Origin: Candidatus Thiocaldithrix dubininis
GTDB lineage: Bacteria > Pseudomonadota > Gammaproteobacteria > Thiotrichales > Thiotrichaceae
Assembly: GCA_029972135.1 (NCBI GenBank)
Contig: CP124755.1
Coordinates: forward strand, 3,037,001 to 3,101,000
Length of the DNA: 64,000 nt
Reading direction: 5' to 3'
This document shows positions 43,322-50,998 of the stretch, piece by piece. Numbering within the stretch: position 1 is the stretch's first letter; each line of letters starts with the position of its first letter. The position numbers and the translations under genes were made by a program. Under the pieces are notes generated by a model. It ran no database searches, was not told the origin of the DNA, and was given only the letters and a program-made list of their open reading frames with translations.

Positions 43322-45031
43322 TTACTTCGCAGGCACAGCGTAATAATTAAAGCCTTCGCCTAAATTACCGCTAGGTGGCGCTGGGTTCATAATATCTGTA
43401 TTAATCTCTGTCCCATCTGCCATAGTGGCAGGCGCAACAGGCGTCACCGTACGCGTAGTCGTGGTAGTTACCTTTCTAATATCAGTTTCACCATCAGCTT
43501 GTGGTGTAATGGTTACATCGGTTTCTTTTTCTGTAACTATAATTTCCTCATCAGGCAACTGTTCTTCCAAACTCATAGATTGATTCAAGGCTGCACTATT
43601 CGCAATTTCCACTGGCTTACCTTTAGGTGCAACCAAAGCATTGGCTTTAGGACGATAGGCGGGAGCAGTTTGTGTATTAGACGCTACGTCAGTGCTGGCA
43701 TTTAGGCGCGGTGCTTGGTTCATATAACCATTTAACGCCACGATGTCGCGTTCGTTTAACGTACCGGCGGCTTGGCGTAACGCAAAGCTATTTAGCAGTA
43801 AGTTATAACGAGAACTGGCATAGTTACGACGCGCAGAAAAGACTAAACGTAAGGAATTCAGCACATCCACAGCAGTACGCGTTCCCACTTCAAAGCCTGC
43901 CCGCGATGCTTCGGCAGCCGTTTCGGCGGCGGCTAACGCTTGGCGATTGGCTTCAATTTGTCCAATGCTACTTTGCATGGTTAAGAAAGCAGAGCGTACT
44001 TGTTGTTCAATTTGCCGATCTTGCAAAATATAACTTTGTTGCGCCGCGCGAAAATTATTTTGGGCTTCACGAACCTGTGAATCAATGTTGCCGCCATCGT
44101 ACAAATTAACTTTAGCTTCTACACCAACAGCAAAACCAATACCGGTTGAATCTGCATTCGATTTAGAGGAATCATTACGCTTACCACTATGCCCCGCATA
44201 AATACCGACCGTTGGCTTTTTACCCGCGCGTTGCACATCAATATTACGTTGGGCGGCTAACAAACCTTGTTGCCCAGCTTTTAATTGATAGCTACTTTGC
44301 TGAGCAATCGTTACCCATGAATTAATGTCATTTGGTGATGGCATGGTCATTGGCGTATTAGCATTCGGCGCATTTAAAGAGGTATAAAAACCACCCGTCA
44401 ACACTCGTAAAGATTCCCGCGCAATATCCAACTGTTGTAAAGCGGTTAATTCTTGGGATTGAGCGTTGGCATAACTGGCTTCTGACTCTTTCACATCAGT
44501 AATCGCCGATTTACCTGCATCAAAAAAGGCTTGTGCTTGCTCTAACTGACGCCCAATTGCCGCTTTTTCGGTTTGAGCAAACGATACGTTATCTTGTGCA
44601 ATCAAAACATTAAAATAAGCCTGAATCACTCGCATAATCAGCTCTTGACGTTTGGCTTCTAAATCCACTTGGGATTGCGCAATCAAGGCATCAATTTGCG
44701 AAATACTGGCATCCAACTGTTTATTATAAATAGATTTACTAGCCTGCACATTGTAACCCAGTGATAACGCATTCGACGACGCATTCACAGGATCCCATGT
44801 TTTGCTCATACTATCTTCTACAGAGCCAGAAGCATTTAATTGAGGTTTCAAATTGGCTAAAGCTTGCTGTTTTTTCTCGAGTGTCGCTAAATGAGAAGCT
44901 TCTTGCGCCTTAAATTGGGCATCATAGCCTTTAGCTTGTTGATAAACCTGCAATAAATTTTCGGCTTGAACCGTTTGGGATGCCGCCGCTAACGTCGATG
45001 CAATTAAGAGTGCAAGCGTCCGTAATTTCAT
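43322..45031 (-). CDS. tolC: TolC-family outer membrane channel
   Basis: 569-residue outer-membrane efflux protein. Signal peptide ends QTVQA-ENL; two OEP repeats with long coiled regions follow, including DNVSFAQTEKAAIGRQLEQAQ, and AGFEVGTRTAVDVLNSLRLVF, a very conserved TolC motif. The C-terminal 130 residues are a Thr/Pro-rich periplasmic tail longer than in E. coli TolC (493). It is the exit duct for RND efflux and type I secretion. Last gene in pcm-rhodanese-tolC order, common in gammaproteobacteria. Confidence 0.94.
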   Translation of the reverse strand: MKLRTLALLIASTLAAASQTVQAENLLQVYQQAKGYDAQFKAQEASHLATLEKKQQALANLKPQLNASGSVEDSMSKTWDPVNASSNALSLGYNVQASKSIYNKQLDASISQIDALIAQSQVDLEAKRQELIMRVIQAYFNVLIAQDNVSFAQTEKAAIGRQLEQAQAFFDAGKSAITDVKESEASYANAQSQELTALQQLDIARESLRVLTGGFYTSLNAPNANTPMTMPSPNDINSWVTIAQQSSYQLKAGQQGLLAAQRNIDVQRAGKKPTVGIYAGHSGKRNDSSKSNADSTGIGFAVGVEAKVNLYDGGNIDSQVREAQNNFRAAQQSYILQDRQIEQQVRSAFLTMQSSIGQIEANRQALAAAETAAEASRAGFEVGTRTAVDVLNSLRLVFSARRNYASSRYNLLLNSFALRQAAGTLNERDIVALNGYMNQAPRLNASTDVASNTQTAPAYRPKANALVAPKGKPVEIANSAALNQSMSLEEQLPDEEIIVTEKETDVTITPQADGETDIRKVTTTTTRTVTPVAPATMADGTEINTDIMNPAPPSGNLGEGFNYYAVPAK

Positions 45032-45051
45032 AAAATGCGATCCTATAACTT

Positions 45052-45369
45052 TTAATAAAGGGGCATAGAGTGGTCAATTTCTCGCGCCCAACGATCAATT
45101 CCCCCGATCAGATTGACCGTATGAAAACCCTTTCGTTCCAGTAGATAACAGGCTTGGGCACTGCGTATACCATGATGACATATGACAATTACATCATGGC
45201 AGGGATTTAATTGATTAATGGTTTGTGGTAACCGTCCAAGCGGAATATGTTGCGAACCTTCCAGATGGGCTAACTCATATTCCCAGTCTTCACGTACATC
45301 AAGTAACTGTATCTGTGCCGGATTAACTTGCAACTGGGCTGCAAGTTCCGCCGGAGTCCACTGACGCAT
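45052..45369 (-). CDS. Rhodanese-like single-domain protein
   Basis: 105-residue rhodanese. Substrate-pocket region QLLDVREDWEYELAHLEGSQHIPLG and active-site loop CHHGIRS with Cys64 place it with GlpE-like sulfurtransferases; the active-site Cys is present so persulfide formation is possible. Lies two bases after the methyltransferase-like gene and 20 bp before tolC. Confidence 0.9.
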   Translation of the reverse strand: MRQWTPAELAAQLQVNPAQIQLLDVREDWEYELAHLEGSQHIPLGRLPQTINQLNPCHDVIVICHHGIRSAQACYLLERKGFHTVNLIGGIDRWAREIDHSMPLY

Positions 45370-45371
45370 GC

Positions 45372-46031
45372 TTAAAATGAAAAACCGGATGCCTGTGTAA
45401 CCCCTACTAAGGGTTTTACATAGGTATCAAACAAATTATTACGAACAAACACATCCTCAGCATTACGCGTAATCAACCATGCCTGCATATTAATACCCGT
45501 TCCCACAATCGCAAATAAACGCCCACCCATAGCTAATTGCTCTTGAAAACGCAGTAAATAAGCTTCGTTTGGTAATGAGCCCGTTAAGGCAATCACGTTA
45601 TACAAGGTATTGCCACTCCAAGTGCGCAGCGCATCGCCGGTATGTAACGCGTAATTGCGAATATTATTCGCTTTTAAACGTGTATCAGCTTGTGCGGTAA
45701 AATCATCATAAATATCCACGCTATCCACATAACGGCACATATGCGCTAAACAGGCGGTTACAAAGCCACTGCCCGTTCCCACTTCTAAACAGGTATCTTC
45801 TGGTTGTACGTTTAACGATTGAATCATGCGCGCTTCTAAACGCGGCGGCATCATAAACTCGCCACTGCCTAGCGGAATTTCCATATCCACAAACGCCAGC
45901 GCTTGATGGGCAGTCGGTACAAAACATTCACGACGTACAAATCCAAAAGTCGCCAGTACGGCTTCATCCAGCACACTCCACGGGCGAATTTGTTGTTCAA
46001 TCATATTAAAGCGGGCATGTTCAAGATTCAT
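45372..46031 (-). CDS. Protein-L-isoaspartate O-methyltransferase family protein
   Basis: 219 residues with the PCMT fold: FNMIEQQIRPWSVLDEAVLATF, the SAM motif CLEVGTGSGFVTACLAHMC and VIALTGSLPNEAYL. The PCMT target-binding segment IPLGSGEFMMPPRLEARMIQSL replaces the usual ...GQTISQP..., as in the tolC-linked subfamily, so activity on isoaspartyl residues is doubtful. First gene of the tolC operon. Confidence 0.85.
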   Translation of the reverse strand: MNLEHARFNMIEQQIRPWSVLDEAVLATFGFVRRECFVPTAHQALAFVDMEIPLGSGEFMMPPRLEARMIQSLNVQPEDTCLEVGTGSGFVTACLAHMCRYVDSVDIYDDFTAQADTRLKANNIRNYALHTGDALRTWSGNTLYNVIALTGSLPNEAYLLRFQEQLAMGGRLFAIVGTGINMQAWLITRNAEDVFVRNNLFDTYVKPLVGVTQASGFSF

Positions 46032-46147
46032 GTATAAGCTCCAGCAATAGAGGCGATTAAGAGTACGGATTCATAAGCTGCACGGCATTATACCCAATAA
46101 CGCCCTACTGCATAATATGCACTTAATCTTCGTGTATTCGTCGTGCC

Positions 46148-47572
46148 TTAAAATTGCTTATCTAATTGTTTAGCTTGCGTTTCTGTGCGGCGAATATCGG
46201 CTGCCACTGCTTGTAAACGCGCCATCGTTGCGGCGGGTGTACCGGGCAAGCGTGAGGCCTGATCTAAGGCGGCTTGGGCGTGGCGATATTCGCCCATGCG
46301 TAAACTGCGTTCGGCTGCACTGATATAGGCATCCGCTGTATAGCCCGCTTGTTCAGCAATCCGTTGACGGGTTTCTAAAAATTCTAAACTGGTGGTTTCT
46401 GTTAAACGCACACGGTTAAGCACTTGCCACGCTTGTGCAATTTTATTATCAGCCGCCAAGGCTTCCGCCAACAAAACCGCTGCCGCTTCGTTATTCGGTT
46501 GTGCACTGGCTAACGGCTGTAACAAGGCAATAGTTTCTGTATATAAACCGCTTAAATTCAAGGCTTGTGCACGGGCTAACTCTACTGCGCTGGGTTGGTT
46601 TTGATTACCTAAGGCTTGTAACGCCATGCGCCCATTATTGGCTTTTAAAGCACGCACAGCTTGCGCGTAATGCTGTACATTGCCGTCACCGTGTACCTGA
46701 CCCCCGCCCGGACTTAATACCCGTAGCTTTTCCCGCGCATATTCATAGTCTAAGCTGGTTTGTGTGCCACGATTGCCCAATTGATTAGCACGACTACGTG
46801 TATCGCTAATACGGTCAATGGTTAAAGGATGCGTGCGTAAATATTGGGTTAAATCGCCATAGGTATCAATCGTGCGCCGATCTAGCTTCTCTAAGAAATA
46901 CGGCATAGCTTTAGGGTCAAAGCCAGCGCTGGCTAAGGTATTTAATCCCAAGCGATCCGCTTCAGATTCTGCTTGCTGGCTATAAATTAATTGCTTTTGC
47001 GCTTGGACTGCCATTGTCCCCGTAATAATAGCTTGAGCCGCTTCTGAGCTTTTAGTAGCCGCTGCTGCCCCGGCTAAGACTCCAATTCCGGTCAATAAAG
47101 GGCTATTTTTTGAATTGGCCATCATACGCGCAATATGGCGTTGAGTGACGTGGGCAATTTCATGCGCAATAACAGCGGCTAATTCACTTTCTGATTCAGA
47201 ATTAACGATTAAACCCGAATTAATTACTACTATTCCGCCGGGCATGGCATAAGCATTGACTTCAGGATTTTTCTCAATCAGGAAATAATAGGTGCCCCCG
47301 CCTGCGTGTGCGGCTAAGCGTTGCCCTAAATTCTGAATCCAATCGGTTAGTTCTGGGTCTTCAACCATAGGCTGCTTACCCCGCAACTCACGCACTAGTT
47401 TTAAACCTAATGCGCGTTCTGTGGTGGTATTCAAACTGGCGTTGGCAGGCGAACCTAAATCTGGCACACGATAAGTTGGCTCTTCTAATTTTAATTCTTC
47501 CGCCATAACCAATGGGCTTAAACACAGGCTAGCCACCATTAAACTAGATAAACAACTTTTTACAACAGGCAT
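46148..47572 (-). CDS. BepA/YfgC-type periplasmic M48 metalloprotease with TPR region
   Basis: 474 residues from ATG 47572 (MPVVKSCLSSLMVASLC); TTG at 47599 is an alternative. Signal peptide, then M48 domain with zinc motif VIAHEIAHVTQRH and the second-ligand region SQQAESEADRLGL, then a C-terminal helical TPR region (LAEALAADNKIAQAWQVLN...). BepA promotes or degrades outer-membrane barrel proteins such as LptD. It lies downstream of the fibre operon; 79 bp separate them. Confidence 0.9.
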   Translation of the reverse strand: MPVVKSCLSSLMVASLCLSPLVMAEELKLEEPTYRVPDLGSPANASLNTTTERALGLKLVRELRGKQPMVEDPELTDWIQNLGQRLAAHAGGGTYYFLIEKNPEVNAYAMPGGIVVINSGLIVNSESESELAAVIAHEIAHVTQRHIARMMANSKNSPLLTGIGVLAGAAAATKSSEAAQAIITGTMAVQAQKQLIYSQQAESEADRLGLNTLASAGFDPKAMPYFLEKLDRRTIDTYGDLTQYLRTHPLTIDRISDTRSRANQLGNRGTQTSLDYEYAREKLRVLSPGGGQVHGDGNVQHYAQAVRALKANNGRMALQALGNQNQPSAVELARAQALNLSGLYTETIALLQPLASAQPNNEAAAVLLAEALAADNKIAQAWQVLNRVRLTETTSLEFLETRQRIAEQAGYTADAYISAAERSLRMGEYRHAQAALDQASRLPGTPAATMARLQAVAADIRRTETQAKQLDKQF

Positions 47573-47651
47573 CGTTATCACGCATTTAGCTAATTTCAAT
47601 GCTTTAACTATAGTGAGCTGCCTTCAGAAAGCAATTAACTTTCAGCAAGTT

Positions 47652-48296
47652 TTACAAAGCTGTAGCTGTAAAAGTTAGCGTGCCTGAATAAGTACCGGCA
47701 CTTAAACCGCTAGTGCTGGGTACGTAATTAAATGTCCAGTTCGCACTACGCTGTGTGACTAATGTTCCACCAATACTACTACCGCCGCCCACTACATTTA
47801 CGCTAGCACTCGTACCACTATCAGGGATTACAGGTGCAGGTAAATTGCTGTCGGAAGAACTAATCTTGATATCCGAAAAGGGAATCGTTTCAGACCCTTT
47901 CGCTAATGCATTGGTAACAGTGGTTTTGAGATTAATTTGTCCCGCATTGCTGCGGACTTCAACTGGCAAACTAACGCTCGTGCTGCCATTTATAACAGGT
48001 GCAGTTCCATTCCAACTAAAGGCTTGGTTATTACCATTGGTAACACCACTGGGCAGTTGCGTGGTGGTAGCGGTCAACACCACTTCATTCACGGTACTAT
48101 CAGCATTCGGATAAGCACCATCACCTATCCGAAAAAAGATAAATTTCCCCACCGTCAGATTGAAATCTAAATAAACGGTGGCAGAAACCGATTGATTAGG
48201 CGTGATATTAGGGGCTGTTGTAATGCGTTTATCCGCCCCACTTAGTGCCGATAAACTGCAAAGCACAACCCCCACAATAGCTTGAACAGCTTTCAT
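47652..48296 (-). CDS. Pilin-like secreted subunit C of the fibre operon
   Basis: 214 residues with signal peptide (SLSALSG-ADK). It shares three blocks with the subunit at 50264: a KFIFFRIG...STVNEVVL block (KMILLRVG...TTVDELTF there), GNNQAFSWNGTAP (GNSQSASWDGNAP), and the C-terminal WTFNY...AGTYSGTLTFTATAL. The alternating hydrophobic C-terminal strand is the type used by chaperone-usher pilins for chaperone binding. Overlaps the chaperone gene by four bases. No cysteine pair remains in the mature part. Confidence 0.65.
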   Translation of the reverse strand: MKAVQAIVGVVLCSLSALSGADKRITTAPNITPNQSVSATVYLDFNLTVGKFIFFRIGDGAYPNADSTVNEVVLTATTTQLPSGVTNGNNQAFSWNGTAPVINGSTSVSLPVEVRSNAGQINLKTTVTNALAKGSETIPFSDIKISSSDSNLPAPVIPDSGTSASVNVVGGGSSIGGTLVTQRSANWTFNYVPSTSGLSAGTYSGTLTFTATAL

Positions 48297-49108
48297 TTAA
48301 ACTGTGCATCAACTTTGAAACTACCCAATTCCCAATCTAAAGTACCCGCCGTCGTTAGCGGAAAAGCCAAAGCTGCCGCTTTACTACCTTTCGCCGTGGC
48401 GGTAAGCGCTAACGTACGGGTTTGACCGGGTAAAATGGGTGTGCCATCAGGATTTAATTCCAAGCTATTCCCCTGTGCATCCGTGGCTTCTAAACTGCCT
48501 TGCAAGCGCCCATGAGCATTACCTTGATTTGCCACCACTACCACTGGGGTACGTTTACCTTGAATATTTTTAACCGCCACTTGCGTCATTTTTAACTGGG
48601 GTTGTGCGCCATTTAATGCCACATAAACAGCAACGGCAATCCGTCCACTAACGGGCAAACTTAAGCTTGCGCCCCCTGATTTTAAAATGGTTTGATGCGC
48701 GGGCTCGATACCTTCAACGGCCAACATAAAACGGCATTCGGTTTGCGGCGCATCGGCTGGAATATCAATTTGAAACCGAAAATTCTTCTTGCTCTTAGGT
48801 GCTAAACGAATGCTATCACGCTCTAAAGTTACCCATTCACGACAACTATTCGGGCGTAATGCGTCATAATAAGTTACTTGCCCATTCGCCGCTAAATCCC
48901 AATCTAAGGTGCGTAACCCGATATCCGTCGCACTACTGCCCACATTTTGTAGTTCAATGGATTGTGCAATACGTTTGCCACTATCACCGGCGACTTCAAA
49001 ACGTGAAGGTGTCACTGCAATCTCAAACGGTGCTGCTATACTTGAGGTTGCCGTCACACTCGCTGTTAACAATAGGGCAGCCAGACAACATTTTTTTATA
49101 ATTTTCAC
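48293..49108 (-). CDS. PapD-like periplasmic chaperone
   Basis: 271-residue exported protein. After a signal peptide (SSIAA-PFE) an Ig-like domain follows with ITEP-type beginning EIAVTPSRFEVAGDSGKRIAQSIELQNVGSSATDIGLRT, the conserved-type core RDSIRLAPKSKKNFRFQIDIP, then RIAVAVYVALNG and a second Ig-like half. The layout resembles the alternative (CFA/I-type) or archaic pilus chaperones. Two Cys (NSCREW, QTECRFM) could form a disulfide. Starts on the TAATG overlap with the 160-residue gene and overlaps the next subunit by four bases. Confidence 0.72.
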   Translation of the reverse strand: MKIIKKCCLAALLLTASVTATSSIAAPFEIAVTPSRFEVAGDSGKRIAQSIELQNVGSSATDIGLRTLDWDLAANGQVTYYDALRPNSCREWVTLERDSIRLAPKSKKNFRFQIDIPADAPQTECRFMLAVEGIEPAHQTILKSGGASLSLPVSGRIAVAVYVALNGAQPQLKMTQVAVKNIQGKRTPVVVVANQGNAHGRLQGSLEATDAQGNSLELNPDGTPILPGQTRTLALTATAKGSKAAALAFPLTTAGTLDWELGSFKVDAQFK

Positions 49109-49590
49109 TAAATTGCCTCTATTTCAAAATAAGATTCAAAACCAAAGTTGTTACTATTGGATTTCAGCAAATTTAAATTAACAATACTGGTTAAATTCAA
49201 ATGCGCGGTAAACCAAGGTTCATCAATTTGCCCTGACCACACTAGCTTACGCTCCCCCGCATAAGCACTGCCATCTGCTAATTTGCCATCGCTAACCCAT
49301 TGTACTTGCACGCCATGACTGTCTAACAAACCGGGAATTAATGCAGGTATGACATAATAAATGCGTGCTTGTTGACCGACATAGGATGCCGTATTCAACC
49401 TGTAAGTAACCTGACCGAAGCGCATAATGGCTTGTTGCGGATTCACTGAATCACTAAACAATTGTCCCGTTTCACTAAATACTTGCGCTTGGACTTCGCT
49501 TAACGGTGAAGCGCTATCGTCTAAACGTTCAGCCGCCAATACGGGTAAACTCAATAAGCAAGCTAACAACACATGCAGAATCAGTTTCAT
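49108..49590 (-). CDS. Small secreted protein of the fibre operon, unknown function
   Basis: 160 residues with signal peptide (LPVLA-AER). The body is predicted mainly beta (MRFGQVTYRLNTASYVGQQARIYYVIPALIPGLLD, RKLVWSGQIDEPWFTAHLNLTS) and ends FGFESYFEIEAI. No cysteines remain after cleavage. No family recognised; its position between subunit B and the chaperone, with overlaps on both sides (ATGA and TAATG), makes it a core component, perhaps a tip, anchor or second chaperone. Confidence 0.6.
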   Translation of the reverse strand: MKLILHVLLACLLSLPVLAAERLDDSASPLSEVQAQVFSETGQLFSDSVNPQQAIMRFGQVTYRLNTASYVGQQARIYYVIPALIPGLLDSHGVQVQWVSDGKLADGSAYAGERKLVWSGQIDEPWFTAHLNLTSIVNLNLLKSNSNNFGFESYFEIEAI

Positions 49591-50243
49591 AGAATGGTCG
49601 CCGTATAGGTAACACGCCCGGTATAGCGCCCCGCAGGGTAAATCGTCGAGGCGTTATAATGAAAAATTAGACTGTTTGAGACGGTAGGACTACCGCCTCT
49701 GTACCCAGCATACGAAAGATTTTGTGTACCGTTATTCACAAACGTGCCACTTTTTACATCGGTCACTAAACTATTGGCATCCGTACCGTTGCCATAGGCT
49801 ACCCAACTGATCGTATTAAATGGAATGACGGTTGACCCACAACCCGAGCCTGATACGCAAGTTAAACCTACAGGCGTGGTAGCGGTAACTTTAACATCTA
49901 CAAAGTTACTAGATGCACGCGAAGTCATCGTCGCACTAAAAATAATGGGTACGCCCCCAGTGGGTGAAGTGCTTGGCGTGTCACTGCTGGGCGTCCCTTG
50001 TACACTGGTATTATTCGGTGCAACCAAGGCATTAGAAACATCAAAGTTAACGCTATTCACATTGCCGGTTGTGGTTGAACCCACCTGTAAAGAAATGGCT
50101 TGGGGGCTACTTATAGAACCCCACGTTAAAATAGCATGGGCCGATAATGAATATCCGCCCATACTTAATAACAGCAGGGCTATCCCTAAACGCCAACGGG
50201 CGTTGTGCCAGTGTGTCGTATTATCAGTAATAGCCCCCTGCAT
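49587..50243 (-). CDS. Pilin-like secreted subunit B of the fibre operon
   Basis: 218 residues; hydrophobic export segment after a longer N-region (RWRLGIALLLLSMGGYSLSAHA-ILT), so the true start may be internal. Mature part is Ser/Thr/Val-rich beta sequence with one Cys pair (LTCVSGSGCGS). It ends AGRYTGRVTYTATIL, the same terminal strand as subunits A and C, but shares little else with them. Overlaps the 160-residue gene by four bases and lies 21 bp after subunit A. Confidence 0.62.
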   Translation of the reverse strand: MQGAITDNTTHWHNARWRLGIALLLLSMGGYSLSAHAILTWGSISSPQAISLQVGSTTTGNVNSVNFDVSNALVAPNNTSVQGTPSSDTPSTSPTGGVPIIFSATMTSRASSNFVDVKVTATTPVGLTCVSGSGCGSTVIPFNTISWVAYGNGTDANSLVTDVKSGTFVNNGTQNLSYAGYRGGSPTVSNSLIFHYNASTIYPAGRYTGRVTYTATIL

Positions 50244-50263
50244 ATATTTTCCTTCTAAATTAA

Positions 50264-50890
50264 TTACAGCGTAGTGGCTGTGTAAGTAGTTGTTTGTTTA
50301 TGTGTACCTGCCGCCGCTTTAGCTAAAGCTGTGCCTTTGATGGAGTAAGTCCAAGTAGAGGACACCAACGTATTTTTTGGAATAGAGGTAGACCCAGAAC
50401 ACGCTGTATTTGCACCCGGATGCGCTAACGTATTCGCGCCCCCGTTGGCAACTTCCACATCAGTCGAGGTTAAGCCATTCGCAGTTTGAAACATTTGATC
50501 CGCCACCGTTGCACAACTTAAGGTTGCGCCACCTAAATTATTCGTCCAACTAAACGCAGATAAAGTTTGACCAGCGACATCAGCAAAGGTTGGCGCATTA
50601 CCATCCCAACTAGCTGATTGGCTATTGCCATCGACTAAACCACCGGTAGGCATAGTGACAATACTCGGTGTGCCATTAAAGGTTAATTCATCAACTGTTG
50701 TACCTGCTGTTCCAACCCGTAACAAAATCATTTTAGGAATATTTACGGTAACCTTAGCTTTAGCGGTCGCACTAACCGTACCTGTACCCGCCGCGTTATA
50801 CCCGTAAGTACTTTCCGCTTGCGCTACATGCATTAAAGCAGCCGCAGAGGACACTAAAGCCACGGCTAATAATTTCATAGAGAATTTCAT
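50264..50890 (-). CDS. Pilin-like secreted subunit A of the fibre operon
   Basis: 208 residues from ATG 50890 (MKFSMKLLAVALVSSAAALMH, cleavage near AQA-EST), with GAGG upstream. Mature protein is Gly/Thr/Ala-rich beta sequence with blocks shared with subunit C (KMILLRVG...TTVDELTF, GNSQSASWDGNAP) and ends GTHKQTTTYTATTL. Two Cys (TLSCATV, NTACSGS) probably form a disulfide. Following the large barrel gene and preceded by an intercistronic hairpin, it is the best candidate for the major subunit. Confidence 0.68.
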   Translation of the reverse strand: MKFSMKLLAVALVSSAAALMHVAQAESTYGYNAAGTGTVSATAKAKVTVNIPKMILLRVGTAGTTVDELTFNGTPSIVTMPTGGLVDGNSQSASWDGNAPTFADVAGQTLSAFSWTNNLGGATLSCATVADQMFQTANGLTSTDVEVANGGANTLAHPGANTACSGSTSIPKNTLVSSTWTYSIKGTALAKAAAGTHKQTTTYTATTL

Positions 50891-50955
50891 GTCGAACCTC
50901 TTATTGTTATATACATTGAGACGTGGACATTTCACTTGGGGTTGATGCCACGTTT

Positions 50956-50986
50956 ACAGCAGTTTTAAAACCACAACCCCTGCTGT
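50956..50986 (-). promoter_or_regulatory. Hairpin between barrel gene and subunit A
   Basis: ACAGCAG (minus-strand 5' arm at 50986-50980) and CTGCTGT enclose 17 nt. It sits in the 108-bp gap before the putative major subunit and may separate expression levels by processing or attenuation. Confidence 0.45.
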
Positions 50987-50998
50987 TTAAGGTTGTTA

